Shown here one piece after another: positions 16,485 to 25,770 of a DNA stretch of 64,000 nt. The stretch comes from Okibacterium sp. HSC-33S16 (GTDB taxonomy: Bacteria; Actinomycetota; Actinomycetes; Actinomycetales; Microbacteriaceae): assembly GCF_024171565.1 (NCBI RefSeq), contig NZ_JALJZZ010000002.1, positions 186,001-250,000 on the forward strand, in the 5' to 3' direction. A program made the translations under genes and the position numbers. The notes under the pieces were generated by a model that was given only the letters and a program-made list of their open reading frames with translations, ran no database searches and had not been told where the DNA came from. The number at the start of each line of letters is the position of its first letter. Position 1 is the first letter of the stretch.

Positions 16485-17186
16485 TCAGGCGGCTGGCTCG
16501 ACGGCGATCTCTCGCCACACTCCGAGGAGGTGGGCGCGTGAGTGGGCCTCTGCTTCGTCGCCGTCTCCCGCAGCAATGGCCTGAGCGATCACGAGGTGTT
16601 GTTCCAGCGTCCCGGGGGCGGGGACCGTCGGGTGCAGTCCGAGGTGTGTGCGCCCCGCAAGCTCCTCGCGCACGGGAGTCTCCAGTGCAACGAGCAAGGG
16701 GTTGGCCGACGACGTCAGCAGGAGCGTGTGGAACGCGAGGTCGACCTCGAGGTACTCGGGGCTTTGCCCGAGTCCGCGTTTGCCGAGATCATGCAGCCGC
16801 TCCGCGACGCGGAGGAGTTCGGCACGCTGAGCCGGCGTGGCGCGTTCGGCGGCGAGTCGCGCAGCCATCGGCTCGACAGCCACGCGCAACTCCATGAGTG
16901 ACTCGAGTTGTTGTTGCCGGAGAGGTCCGTGAAGCGTCCAGCGGATGAGGGAGGGGTCGAGTGCATCCCACTTCTCCCGCGGTTGGACCGTGATTCCGAC
17001 GCGGCGTCGCGAGGCAACCATGCCCATGTTCTCGAGAACGCGGATGGCCTCACGGATCACGGTTCGTGACGCGGAGAGTTCCTTCTCAAGCAAGGCAAGT
17101 TTCAGCACGGAGCCAGGCTGAGGGTTGCCCGCGGCGATTCGCCCACCAAGCTCGTTAAGCACGTCTCCGTGCATCCCTGTTGCCAT
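16485..17186 (-). CDS. GntR/FadR-family repressor of the gluconate/idonate operon
   Basis: 233 aa. Winged helix-turn-helix at 10-75 (LALLEKELSASRTVIREAIR then VLENMGMVASRRRVG), followed by an FCD effector domain (about 90-220) with the metal-binding His/Asp pattern (EVDLAFHTLLLTSS, HLVIAQAI, HSRAHL). FCD proteins bind sugar acids and relieve repression. The gene is divergent from gntP with about 110 bp between, in which two inverted repeats are seen. This position and the downstream gluconate genes make it the operon's regulator by inference. ATG at 17186, or 17174. Confidence 0.88.
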   Translation of the reverse strand: MATGMHGDVLNELGGRIAAGNPQPGSVLKLALLEKELSASRTVIREAIRVLENMGMVASRRRVGITVQPREKWDALDPSLIRWTLHGPLRQQQLESLMELRVAVEPMAARLAAERATPAQRAELLRVAERLHDLGKRGLGQSPEYLEVDLAFHTLLLTSSANPLLVALETPVREELAGRTHLGLHPTVPAPGTLEQHLVIAQAIAAGDGDEAEAHSRAHLLGVWREIAVEPAA

Positions 17187-17207
17187 TACCGCTCCTTTGC
17201 CGTACCG

Positions 17208-17240
17208 ATACGTAGTATCTTATCGCTCAAATAAGTAGTA
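17208..17240. promoter_or_regulatory. Candidate GntR operators between the regulator and gntP
   Basis: ATAC-GTA-GTAT (17208-17218) is a short inverted repeat; CTTAT (17219-17223) pairs with ATAAG (17231-17235); the word GTAGTA occurs at 17212 and 17235, 23 bp apart. The AT-rich block sits centrally in the divergent promoter region, as expected for FadR-type control. Confidence 0.45.
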
Positions 17241-17299
17241 CCTTTGTCGAGGCTTCGTGCGATGGCCGCGCGAATTGAACGAATTCAATGGAGAAGCAG

Positions 17300-18682
17300 A
17301 TGGAAGATTGGACCCAGACGCTGGGCACCGGACCCCTACTCGGGATCGCGGCCGCGGCGGTGGCACTCATCCTGTTCTTGGTGATCAAAGTCCGACTGCA
17401 CGCCTTCCTGGTGCTCATAGTCGTCTCGTTGCTCACCGCGATCGCAACCGGAATCCCCGCGGCGAACATCGTGAACGACGTCCTGGTGACGTCATTCGGC
17501 GGAACCCTCGGGTCGGTTGCCCTGCTGGTTGGTCTCGGTGCGATCCTCGGACGGATGATTGAATCCTCCGGTGGAGCCCGTGTGGTCGCCGAGAAGATGG
17601 TGTCTATCTTCGGCGAGAAGCGCGCGGCATTTGCCCTTGGTATTACCTCGCTGATCCTCGGTTTCCCGATCTTCTTCGACGCCGGCCTGATCGTGATGCT
17701 TCCGATCATGTTCGCTGTCGCCCGCCGCATCGGTGGCAAGAACCTTCTTCTCTACGGTTTCAGCGGTGCCGCCGCATTCTCTGTGATGCACATCTTCCTG
17801 CCGCCGCACCCGGGCCCGGTCGCCGCGACGGAGTTCTTCGGCGCCAACCTCGGTGTCGTCCTCATCATCGGTCTGATCATCGCCTTCCCGGTCTGGTACA
17901 TCAGCGGTTACCTGTGGGCCAAGGTCGTCAACAAGCGCTACCCGATGATCGTCCCCGACCTCTTCGGTTTCAAGGATGAGGACGAGATTGCCAACCCCCC
18001 GAAGTTCGGCACGATCATCGGAATCCTGCTGCTGCCGATGGTGCTGATCCTCATGAACACGGGTCTCGCTGCACTCGCTTCAGCGGGCGCCGTCGACGAC
18101 TCGCAGCTCTGGGTCCAGGGCCTGCAGATGATCGGCACCTCGCCGGTTGCCCTGCTCATCTCGGCTCTGGTTGCACTCCTCGTTCTCGGCAAGGCGCGGG
18201 GCGAACACGGCACCGCGCTGGAGAAGCTGGTCGACCAGACGCTGGGCTCCGTGGCATCCGTCATTCTGATCACCGGTGCCGGTGGAATGTTCGGTGGAGT
18301 GCTTCGCGCATCGGGCATCGGTGACGCGCTCGCCGACTCGCTCTCCGGTCTCGGTGTGCCGATGATCTTCGCGGCCTACCTCATCGCGGTCGCGCTCCGC
18401 GTCGCACAGGGTTCGGCAACGGTCGCGCTCGTCACGACCGGTGGACTGCTTGCCCCTGCCGTCATCGCCGGTGGATTTGGACCGATCGACACCGCAGCGA
18501 TCACCCTGGCCGCCGCTGCCGGTTCGGTGTTCGCCTCGCACGTCAATGACTCCGGCTTCTGGTTGGTTGGTCGCCTGATGAACATGGATGTGAAGACCAC
18601 GCTGAAGACCTGGACCGTGCAGCAGACGCTGGAATCGGTGGTCGCCTTCGTTCTGATCCTCGTCATCTACTTGATCTTCTAA
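17300..18682 (+). CDS. gntP: Gluconate:H+ symporter (GntP family)
   Basis: 460 aa with about 12 membrane helices across the whole length. The GntP pattern is clear: LLVGLGAILGRMIESSGGA (about 78-96), FFDAGLIVMLPIMFAVAR, FLPPHPGPVAA (about 170-180), and the C-terminal VALVTTGGLLAPAV and HVNDSGFWLVGRLMNMD (about 413-429). It imports D-gluconate or related sugar acids with protons. ATG 17300 is preferred over 17288 because GGAG lies 6 nt before it. It is the first gene of the operon with idnO, idnD and the kinase, under the divergent FCD repressor. Confidence 0.92.
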   Translation: MEDWTQTLGTGPLLGIAAAAVALILFLVIKVRLHAFLVLIVVSLLTAIATGIPAANIVNDVLVTSFGGTLGSVALLVGLGAILGRMIESSGGARVVAEKMVSIFGEKRAAFALGITSLILGFPIFFDAGLIVMLPIMFAVARRIGGKNLLLYGFSGAAAFSVMHIFLPPHPGPVAATEFFGANLGVVLIIGLIIAFPVWYISGYLWAKVVNKRYPMIVPDLFGFKDEDEIANPPKFGTIIGILLLPMVLILMNTGLAALASAGAVDDSQLWVQGLQMIGTSPVALLISALVALLVLGKARGEHGTALEKLVDQTLGSVASVILITGAGGMFGGVLRASGIGDALADSLSGLGVPMIFAAYLIAVALRVAQGSATVALVTTGGLLAPAVIAGGFGPIDTAAITLAAAAGSVFASHVNDSGFWLVGRLMNMDVKTTLKTWTVQQTLESVVAFVLILVIYLIF

Positions 18683-18696
18683 GCCGGGAGGTTTTT

Positions 18697-19461
18697 GTGA
18701 GCTTGTTCGATATCACCGGGCGGGTGGCGCTCGTCACCGGGTCGTCTCGAGGTCTGGGCCGATCGCTGGCTGAAGGCCTGGCGGACGCCGGGGCATCCGT
18801 CATTCTTCACGGACGCAACCAGGATGCTCTCACAGACACCGCAGACGCCATCGAGCGCTCGACCGGTTCGCGGCCCGCCGCGGTGAGCTTCGATGTGACC
18901 GACGCTGACGCTGTGAAGGATGGCGTCGCGCAGGTGATTGCGGAGCACGGTGTGCCGGACATTCTGGTGAACAATGCGGGTGTGCAGCGGCGTGCGCCGT
19001 TCGAGGAGTTCGCGGTCGAGGACTGGGATGCGGTGATCAGCAGCAACCTCTCCAGTGCGTTTTACGTCTCGCGCTTCGTCGTGCCGGGCATGGTGGAGCG
19101 TCGCTCCGGCAAGATCGTCAACATTGCGTCGGTGCAGTCGAAACTGGCGCGGCAGACGATTGCGCCGTACTCCGCGTCGAAGGGTGGGCTTGCCCTTCTC
19201 ACACAGGGCATGGCCGCGGACCTCGCGCGCTACGACATTCAGGTCAATGCCATCTCGCCCGGTTACTTCGCCACCGAGATGAACAAGGACCTCGTCGAGG
19301 ACGAAACGTTCAACAACTGGCTCGTGAACCGCACCCCAGCTCACCGCTGGGGAAACTTCACCGAGCTGCGCGGAACCCTGCTGTACCTGGTGTCGGACGC
19401 ATCGAGCTTCGTGTCGGGGCAGAACATCTTTGTCGACGGCGGCATGACCGCGGTCGTGTGA
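18697..19461 (+). CDS. idnO: Gluconate 5-dehydrogenase (IdnO-like SDR)
   Basis: 254 aa. Reversibly interconverts 5-keto-D-gluconate and D-gluconate with NAD(P)H. SDR landmarks: VTGSSRGLGRSLA (about 15-27), LHGRN, NNAGVQRRAPFEEF (near 88-101), catalytic Ser in NIASVQSK, and YSASKGGLALLTQ (about 156-168). The NNAGVQRR segment is typical of gluconate 5-dehydrogenases. Start GTG, 14 nt after gntP, with GGGAGG upstream. The pairing with IdnD, a gluconate transporter and a kinase supports the assignment. Confidence 0.88.
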   Translation: MSLFDITGRVALVTGSSRGLGRSLAEGLADAGASVILHGRNQDALTDTADAIERSTGSRPAAVSFDVTDADAVKDGVAQVIAEHGVPDILVNNAGVQRRAPFEEFAVEDWDAVISSNLSSAFYVSRFVVPGMVERRSGKIVNIASVQSKLARQTIAPYSASKGGLALLTQGMAADLARYDIQVNAISPGYFATEMNKDLVEDETFNNWLVNRTPAHRWGNFTELRGTLLYLVSDASSFVSGQNIFVDGGMTAVV

Positions 19462-19475
19462 GTGGGAGGACAGTA

Positions 19476-20492
19476 ATGCGCGCAGTCATCATTGAAGGAA
19501 AAGACCAGCTCGACGTGGTCGACCTGCCGCTTCCGGTGCCCGGCGACGGACAGGTGCGGGTGCGAGTGTCGGCCGTGGGGATCTGCGGGTCGGACCTGCA
19601 CTATTACTTTGCGGGAGCGAACGGCGAGTACGTCGTGCGGGAGCCGCTGGTGCCCGGACATGAGCTGTCCGGGTGGGTGGACGAGGATCCGTCGGGCGAA
19701 CTTGAGGTCGGCGCCCCCGTCACCGTGCACCCGGCCCGCTTCGGCACGTCGGTTGACGGAATCGAAGACGCCGCGCACCTGTGGCCGGGCGGTTCGTACC
19801 TGGGGAGCGCCGCGACAACTCCGCACACCCAGGGTGGAATGAGCGAGTACCTCGTTGTCGAGCGCCAGATGATTCGGGTGCTCCCGGCTGAGCTCAACGT
19901 CGTAGATGCTTCTCTGGCAGAACCGCTCGGTGTCGCGCTGCACGGCGCCGCCCGTGCCGGCGATCTGACCGGGCGTCGGGTGCTGGTGTCCGGCGCCGGG
20001 CCGATCGGCCTGCTCGCCCTTGTTGCTGCGAAGGCTCGCGGTGCCGCGCACGTCACCGTCAGCGATGTGCTGGCTGCTCCGCTCGCTCGGGCTACCGAGC
20101 TCGGCGCTGACGCCGTCGTGCAGGTGAGTGCTGAGGCGCTTCCGGCCGAAGCGTTCGACGTGATTCTGGAGTGCTCGGGCGCTGCTGTCGCGATCTCGGC
20201 CGCGGTCGTTGCCGTGCGCCGTCGGGGCACCGTGGTTCAGGTGGGCATGGTGCCGAACGAGGCCCGGCCGATCAACCTGGCTCCGTTCATCTCGAAGGAA
20301 GTGACGATGGTTGGCTCGTTCCGCTTCCTCGAGGAGATCGATGAGGCGATCGAGCTTCTCGCCGCTGACCCGAGCATCGCCCGGATCATCACACACCGAT
20401 TCCCCATCGACGAGGTGCGTGAGGCTTTCGCTGTCGCCCGAGATTCGGAACAATCGGGCAAGGTTGTTGTGACCTTTCCGGACGCGAACTAA
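19476..20492 (+). CDS. idnD: L-idonate 5-dehydrogenase-like MDR, without structural zinc site
   Basis: 338 aa. Oxidises L-idonate to 5-keto-gluconate, which IdnO turns into gluconate. Catalytic zinc ligands are in place: GICGSDLHYY (Cys37 region), PGHELSG (His and Glu near 61-62) and EPLGVALHGA; the Rossmann motif is SGAGPIGLL. The region that holds four Cys for the structural zinc in the E. coli enzyme instead reads HPARFGTSVDGIEDAAHLWP with no Cys, although the flanking LGSA and HTQGGMSEY match. ATG 19476 has GGGAGGA 6 nt upstream; the gene follows idnO directly. Confidence 0.85.
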   Translation: MRAVIIEGKDQLDVVDLPLPVPGDGQVRVRVSAVGICGSDLHYYFAGANGEYVVREPLVPGHELSGWVDEDPSGELEVGAPVTVHPARFGTSVDGIEDAAHLWPGGSYLGSAATTPHTQGGMSEYLVVERQMIRVLPAELNVVDASLAEPLGVALHGAARAGDLTGRRVLVSGAGPIGLLALVAAKARGAAHVTVSDVLAAPLARATELGADAVVQVSAEALPAEAFDVILECSGAAVAISAAVVAVRRRGTVVQVGMVPNEARPINLAPFISKEVTMVGSFRFLEEIDEAIELLAADPSIARIITHRFPIDEVREAFAVARDSEQSGKVVVTFPDAN

Positions 20493-20510
20493 GTAGAGAA
20501 AGCGGAGAGT

Positions 20511-22028
20511 ATGAGCAGCGCTGACGTCGTCATCGGGGTCGACATGGGCACCACGGCGACAAAATCCGTGGCGTACACCGCGGACGGCGTGCAGGTCGCT
20601 TCGGCGGCGCAGGGCTATCCACTCGATGAGCCGTTCCCCGGCCACGCGACCCAGGACCCTGAGCTCATCCTGGCCGCGGTCTACGAGACGGTCCGCGCGG
20701 TTGTCGCCGAGGTGGGTGTTGCTCGCATCGCCGGCCTGTCGTTCTCCTCGGCGATGCACAGCCTGCTTGCTCTCGACACCGAACTGAAGCCGCTCACACC
20801 GGTGATCACCTGGGCCGACACCCGCGCCTCCGTGCAGGCCGAGCGTCTCCGGGCCTCGGCAACCGGTCTCGCCCTGCACCGGCGAACGGGAACACCGGTC
20901 CACCCAATGTCCCCGCTCGTGAAACTCATCTGGTTCCGAGAGCAGGAGCCCCGCATCCGCCAGAATGCCGCCTTCTGGGTCGGCATCAAAGACTGGATCC
21001 AGCTGCGGATGTGCGGCGCGCTCGTCATGGACCACTCGCTCGCGTCGGCCTCCGGCCTGATGGACATCTTCCGCCTGCAGTGGGACGACGAAGCCCTGAG
21101 CCTCGCCGGCATCCGCCCAGACCAACTCCCCGAACTCGTTCCGACCACAACCATCCTGCCCGAGCTGACCGAAGAGGCCGCGCTGGCCACCGGCCTCCCG
21201 CTCGCAACCCGCGTCGTCGTCGGTGCCGGTGACGGCCCCCTCGCCAATCTCGGCGTCGGCGCCGTGCGCCCCGGCGTCGCCGCGGTCTCCGTCGGCACGA
21301 GCGGTGCCCTGCGTGTCGCCGTCGACCGACCCGCCGTCGACCCGCGGGGTGGCGTCTTCTGTTACGCGCTCACCGAGAACCGCTGGGTCATCGGCGGCGC
21401 GATCAACAACGGTGGAGTCACGCTCGACTGGGTGCGCGAAGAAATCGGTGCGGGCCCCGACGTCACGACGGCCGAACTCCTCGACGCCGCGCAAACCGTC
21501 CCGGCCGGTTCCGGCGGACTGATGATGCTTCCCTACCTGCTGAGCGAGCGCGCCCCGCACTGGAGCAGCCTCGCCCGCGGCGCCTACATCGGCCTCACCC
21601 GCGCACACCGGCGTGAGCACCTCGTCCGCGCCGCCGTCGAAGGAGTCTGCCTCCAACTCGCCCTCGTACTGCAGTCCATGCGCGCCGCGGGCCTCGACAT
21701 CGACGAAATCCGCGCCACCGGCGGGGTGATGAAGCACCCGCTCTGGACCCAGACCCTCGCCGATGCACTCGGCTCACCGATCGGCCTGCTCGAAAGCCAG
21801 GAAGGCTCCGGCTTCGGCGCCGCCCTCCTCGGCATGTCGGCACTCGGACTCGTCGAGTCCATCGACGACGCCGCCAAATACATCCCCGTCACAGAGACCG
21901 TCCGGCCGAAACCCGCAGACGCCGCTGTGTACCGCAGCCTGCTGCCGATGTTCGACGAGTTGTACGACGCCCTGATCCCGACCTTCCAGCGCCTGAAACG
22001 CCTCGCACCCTCGCTTCCGCTGAACTGA
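20511..22028 (+). CDS. gntK: Gluconokinase, FGGY family
   Basis: 505 aa. Phosphorylates gluconate to 6-phosphogluconate for the pentose phosphate or Entner-Doudoroff route. FGGY features: VIGVDMGTTATKSVAY at the N-terminus (ATP phosphate-1 loop), GLSFSSAMHSLLALD and TWADTRASVQ (about 102-111), the second-domain VSVGTSGALRV, and ATGGVMKHPLWTQTLADALG (about 402-421). It is the FGGY type, not the small P-loop gluconokinase. Last gene of the operon, 18 nt after idnD; a GCGGATGCCACG word follows the stop. Confidence 0.9.
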   Translation: MSSADVVIGVDMGTTATKSVAYTADGVQVASAAQGYPLDEPFPGHATQDPELILAAVYETVRAVVAEVGVARIAGLSFSSAMHSLLALDTELKPLTPVITWADTRASVQAERLRASATGLALHRRTGTPVHPMSPLVKLIWFREQEPRIRQNAAFWVGIKDWIQLRMCGALVMDHSLASASGLMDIFRLQWDDEALSLAGIRPDQLPELVPTTTILPELTEEAALATGLPLATRVVVGAGDGPLANLGVGAVRPGVAAVSVGTSGALRVAVDRPAVDPRGGVFCYALTENRWVIGGAINNGGVTLDWVREEIGAGPDVTTAELLDAAQTVPAGSGGLMMLPYLLSERAPHWSSLARGAYIGLTRAHRREHLVRAAVEGVCLQLALVLQSMRAAGLDIDEIRATGGVMKHPLWTQTLADALGSPIGLLESQEGSGFGAALLGMSALGLVESIDDAAKYIPVTETVRPKPADAAVYRSLLPMFDELYDALIPTFQRLKRLAPSLPLN

Positions 22029-22102
22029 GAATCGCGAGGTACCAGGCTCGTCCCGAAAACCATACGGCGAGCGGATGCCACGTGGTCGCGACCGCAGAAC
22101 AC

Positions 22103-23059
22103 TTACGTTCGATGTTGGCGCTTGTCGCGCTTTCTTCGCGCGCGAATTCCGCCATCCACCGTCACTCCCTCGGCCATCGGGATGTGCAGCGTCCCGGCGG
22201 TGGGCGGGACTCGACTGCCGGTGCTGAACTCGACGTTCACGACCTTCGCGGAGAAGTAGCGGGCGAGCGAGGGGAACAAGTGATGGACCATACCCGCTGC
22301 CCGAGGCTTGGCGCCGACGGAGACCTCGGCCTTCGGATTCACGCACGCGGACACAATCGCGTTCACGACGTCAGCCGGGTCGCTCATCGCGTCGATTCCC
22401 ACCGCATGGCCGGTGTAGTTTGCTGCGTGAGTCCAGCAGGGCGTGTCGACAGCCCACGGCATAATCGTGCTCACTCGGATCCTTCTGTGCTCCCCGCTGA
22501 GGCGAAGCTCTTCGTTGAGTGACCGACCGAGACTCAGCACCGCGGCCTTCGACGCGGCGTACGAGGCTTGATTAGTGAGCGGCACCTTGCTGTCGATCGA
22601 CGCCACGTTGATCAGGATCCCCGCGCCTTGCGAGCGGAAGTGGCGAAGTGCCACGTGGGCTCCGTAAACGAGACCGGTGAGGTTCACGTCGATCAGCCGC
22701 TTGTGGTCCTCGATCGGAATGTCCCAGAACATGCCCAGGGCGGCAACGCCGGCGTTGTTGATCCACACGTCGATGCGGCCGAAGCGCTCCACGGCAGTGG
22801 TGGCCAGAGTGGAAATGGCATTTGGGTCACTGATGTCTACCGCCGTGGCGACCACCCTTCCGCCGGACTCTGTGATCAGCTGGGCGACCTCGCTTAACAC
22901 CTCAACGCGGCGCGCGGCGAGCACCACATCGGCGCCGAGCTCTGCGAGCCGCAGCGCGACACCGCGCCCGAACCCGCTCGATGCGCCGGTAATGACGATC
23001 GTTTTACCCACAAAGTTCTCGTGGCGTCCCATGCGTTCATCTTGAGGCGATGCCGTCAT
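22103..23059 (-). CDS. Short-chain dehydrogenase of unknown substrate
   Basis: 318 aa, longer than a typical SDR because of ~55 extra C-terminal residues. Landmarks: VITGASSGFGRGVA (about 20-33), VVLAARR, NNAGVAALGMFWDIPIEDHK (about 97-116), catalytic Ser in NVASIDSK and YAASKAAVLSLGRSL (about 167-181), then VSTIMPWAVDTP. The C-terminal extension is basic at the end (RARRKRDKRQHRT). A second possible start is the Met at 23032. The gene is transcribed alone on the minus strand behind the remnant at 23140-23719. Confidence 0.85.
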   Translation of the reverse strand: MTASPQDERMGRHENFVGKTIVITGASSGFGRGVALRLAELGADVVLAARRVEVLSEVAQLITESGGRVVATAVDISDPNAISTLATTAVERFGRIDVWINNAGVAALGMFWDIPIEDHKRLIDVNLTGLVYGAHVALRHFRSQGAGILINVASIDSKVPLTNQASYAASKAAVLSLGRSLNEELRLSGEHRRIRVSTIMPWAVDTPCWTHAANYTGHAVGIDAMSDPADVVNAIVSACVNPKAEVSVGAKPRAAGMVHHLFPSLARYFSAKVVNVEFSTGSRVPPTAGTLHIPMAEGVTVDGGIRARRKRDKRQHRT

Positions 23060-23139
23060 GACCTCAAGCGGTTGCTCCGTCGTTGCCTTCGGTCTAGTTT
23101 CGAGAACGCCTCAGCGCGTTCACTCACCACGCAAACCTC

Positions 23140-23719
23140 TCAACGCGACAGCTTCCGCGAGTTCAGCCAAGCGGTTGCACGGGCCGACTCCGCGGGGGTG
23201 AAGGCTCCTCGCGACGTGAAAGGAACAACGCTCCGTGCTCAACCGACGGCACCTTCATCTCGGTGCCGTCCGCAGCGCCGACTATCGAAGGAACCTGCCG
23301 CGCACGCAACAACTCCGCAATGGCGTCCCTCACAGCATCCGGGTCCCTCGCGACTCGGGCCGCAATAGTCAGAGCCCGGGTCTGATTGTCAATCGCGGCG
23401 ACGGAAGTCGATGGATCGACCGAAACGTTCCGACCGCAGATATCAGCAGTGCCGCGTGAATACGATCCGAATTGACACCTTCCGGTGCGCTCAGAAGCAG
23501 CTCATCGAGCACACCATCCGGGAGCGGGCGAACATGCAGGCTTACGATGTTGACGCCGAATTTGCTCGGCCCGCCGGTAACCGCGGAATACCTCCGTCGC
23601 CGGCCAGTCACCCGTGCTTTGTTCTGTAGCGGATCGTGGGACGCACGCTGTTGCCCAGCCAGTATGGCGGCACATTGGAGCTCGGCAATCGGCCGGAAGA
23701 CCGAGTAAGCGTAGATCAC
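23140..23719 (-). pseudogene. Frameshifted ACT-domain protein remnant
   Basis: Three frames each carry a different piece. Near 23570-23440 the minus strand reads GVNIVSLHVRPLPDGVLDEL then LLSAPEGVNSDRIHAAL, the pattern of an amino-acid-binding ACT domain. A frameshift near 23440-23425 is needed to continue into VAAIDNQTRALTIAARVARD, then PDAVRDAIAELLRAR and VEHGALFLSRREE; a second shift near 23190 leads to FTPAESARATAWL and a stop at 23142-23140. Such a chain of conserved-looking pieces in different frames indicates a decayed gene. It marks the left side of the defence island. Confidence 0.6.
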
Positions 23720-23789
23720 TCACACGTTCTGGACTGCAGCGCCTGGGGTGGCAGAACCCTTTCGGAGTGATTGCTGGCGGGCCCCTGAT

Positions 23790-25313
23790 CTAACTCAAGT
23801 CGAGCACGCCCTTCAAAGCCGCTGCTGCAACGGTCGTGCCGATGGTAGTCGCCGTATCCACCACCCACTTGCCCAATTTCCGAAAGCCTTGAATCGCCGC
23901 ATCGTCATTGCCAAGCGCGAGCTGTTCCGTTGCCGCTTTGAGCGCTTCAGAGTCTCCATAGGTGAGAGCACCCTCCGCTGACGTCACTTCTTCGAGGAGA
24001 GTGCTCAGTTCGTCCAATAATGCCTCACGCTGTATTTGTTGACTCCCGATGGCGATAGTACCGTTGAGCCCGCCGATGACACTGCGGTCTACGCGTGCAT
24101 TGTCGCCGACGGCCCCGTAGGTTCCGCCCGAAAACTCGTACTTCGGCATACTCAAATTCCCTTCGACGTTAATCGTGAACGCTCTGTTAAGGCCCCGGTC
24201 GCGGTCTGCGATCTTATTAGCGCGCGATCGCGCCTCCTCAGCTTCGCGGAATGCGGTCAACTCCGCACGCAATTTGGGGCGCATGACGTCAATCGTTCGA
24301 TCGAGCACTTCCTCTAGATCGCGGCCGGAAAAACTGCGAGAAAAGAAGGCCGTGTCTAGGACGGCGCCGGGGTCCGCTCCGCCCGGGTGCGCCTTATTCT
24401 GAACCGTCCGGACACACGAGAGTAGGGTTCGTTGAATCGCCTCGAAGCCAGAAGAGCCCTTGATATCTGAAACTGCGCCGTGATTGGAATGGACTGCGGG
24501 TGAGGCGAGGTACAACATGAGTTCATATATGGAGTGAAGGCGAAGAAGATGAATGCGCAACTCCCGGATCCTTTTCCGGTCTCCACTGCTCCCTGTGGTG
24601 TCCCAAAGGACATGGCACATCAATGAACCACCGCCCGTGACGGGTGCGTCAAAGCTTGCGAGGCGTACTCCGCCGATGCGCAGTTGTTGCATCTTCAGTT
24701 TTTCGTGCGTGTCCGCCATAAGGCCGGGGGCCTCTACGACTACCGCTATTTTTCCCGCACGAACAAACGAGCTCGAAGCCGTATCTAGGGTAGACGTGTG
24801 ACCTGCAAATCGCGCGGCGAGTTGCTTCCCGGCGGTCAAGAGCCGCACTGGGGAGCCCGGTTGTTCAGAACGAACTCGAACCGGCAAGGCGGCAGCGGCG
24901 CCGACGACGTGCCGGACTTCAGCGAGAGAAAAGACGCCACGGCGCGGGTACTTGAGCCAACGGTCCGAAGCTGGAGCTGTTTGAAGCGCCAAGTCCACAT
25001 CAATTAGTGCCGACGAATTCGGCAGCGCCATCCATGCGCGCTTGCGCACTGCATGGATCGTGTGGTCGCGAAAATTCTTGTTGAAGGTTGCCAGCGGCAC
25101 ATTTTCGAACGAAACAGTGCGCTGCAAATCAGCAAACGATGATTCGTGGGACCAAGGCTCCACGCCTCCGGACGGTCGCCGCGTCACACGGCCGAAACCC
25201 CGAACAAAATCGCCGTCGGCCCATGCGGCGGGCAATACGACTGACTCCGCAATGGTGGGGTCTGCCGCGAACCGCCGGCCGTCAGTGATGGGTAGGCGAA
25301 ATGTCATCAACAC
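23790..25313 (-). CDS. Large protein with a GDNAR-type C-terminal domain, defence-island candidate
   Basis: 507 aa. Residues 1-200 are not recognised. Residues ~215-330 contain VTGGGSLMCHVLWDTTG and RELRIHLLRLHSIYELMLYL, then a helical part to ~395. The C-terminal ~120 residues begin with SMPKYEFSGGTYGAVGDNAR and end in GFRKLGKWVVDTATTIG and VAAAALKGVLDL. From memory this GxVGDNAxx plus LKxxGKW...IGTxxAAAAIKxxL pattern recurs in bacterial conflict-associated proteins, and the Gly-rich part resembles amyloid-like signalling motifs; no function can be named. The final helix is short and small-residue-rich and could enter a membrane. It is monocistronic. Confidence 0.75.
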   Translation of the reverse strand: MLMTFRLPITDGRRFAADPTIAESVVLPAAWADGDFVRGFGRVTRRPSGGVEPWSHESSFADLQRTVSFENVPLATFNKNFRDHTIHAVRKRAWMALPNSSALIDVDLALQTAPASDRWLKYPRRGVFSLAEVRHVVGAAAALPVRVRSEQPGSPVRLLTAGKQLAARFAGHTSTLDTASSSFVRAGKIAVVVEAPGLMADTHEKLKMQQLRIGGVRLASFDAPVTGGGSLMCHVLWDTTGSSGDRKRIRELRIHLLRLHSIYELMLYLASPAVHSNHGAVSDIKGSSGFEAIQRTLLSCVRTVQNKAHPGGADPGAVLDTAFFSRSFSGRDLEEVLDRTIDVMRPKLRAELTAFREAEEARSRANKIADRDRGLNRAFTINVEGNLSMPKYEFSGGTYGAVGDNARVDRSVIGGLNGTIAIGSQQIQREALLDELSTLLEEVTSAEGALTYGDSEALKAATEQLALGNDDAAIQGFRKLGKWVVDTATTIGTTVAAAALKGVLDLS

Positions 25314-25770
25314 GCCCGAAGTCTAGAGGAGAGTGTCGAGAAACACTTCCCCTTCGCGCGAAGTCCGGGGGAAGTCGGTGACTCGGACGAGGGCACCCTA
25401 CAAAGTAGGTGTCCACATCGAACGACCACCAAGCGCCGCTGGGGAACGCTGACTCCGATGGTCAAGCGTCTGCCTGAGCGACAATGACCACCTTAGCGTC
25501 GGAACTCGGTTGTGGCGCCATTCCTGCTTGTCTCGACTTGGATAATGGTTCAGCTGAGCCCACGCATCTATGCAGTGTGGTCCAAGTCGGGCACCCGCAG
25601 GACCCGGAGATTGAACGCTTAATGCCAACCTCCCGCGTCGTGCCGGAGGCCCTGACTATGCCGCCGCACGCGCACCAGCAGACGCAAAAGCTCCCCAAGC
25701 TTGAGAAGTCCTCGCTACCGCACCGAGAACTGACTAGTGGCACCGCCTTCCTCGATGTCTAATAGTGAGT
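25314..25770. other. Intergenic stretch, no supported gene
   Basis: Open frames exist on both strands (for example 25484-25762 plus, 25462-25743 minus), but neither has a ribosome site or a recognisable pattern. The stretch separates the 507-aa protein gene from the zinc-ribbon peptide gene. Confidence 0.4.

Noticed and set aside
19341-21737. A 798-codon open frame on the minus strand
   Set aside because: It lies antisense to idnO, idnD and gntK, whose motifs are clear; the product is Arg/Asp/Gly-rich with no pattern. A GC-driven shadow frame.
25484-25762. A 92-codon plus-strand frame before the zinc ribbon
   Set aside because: No ribosome site and no recognisable pattern; the opposite strand is also open over the same bases, so openness alone is not evidence.
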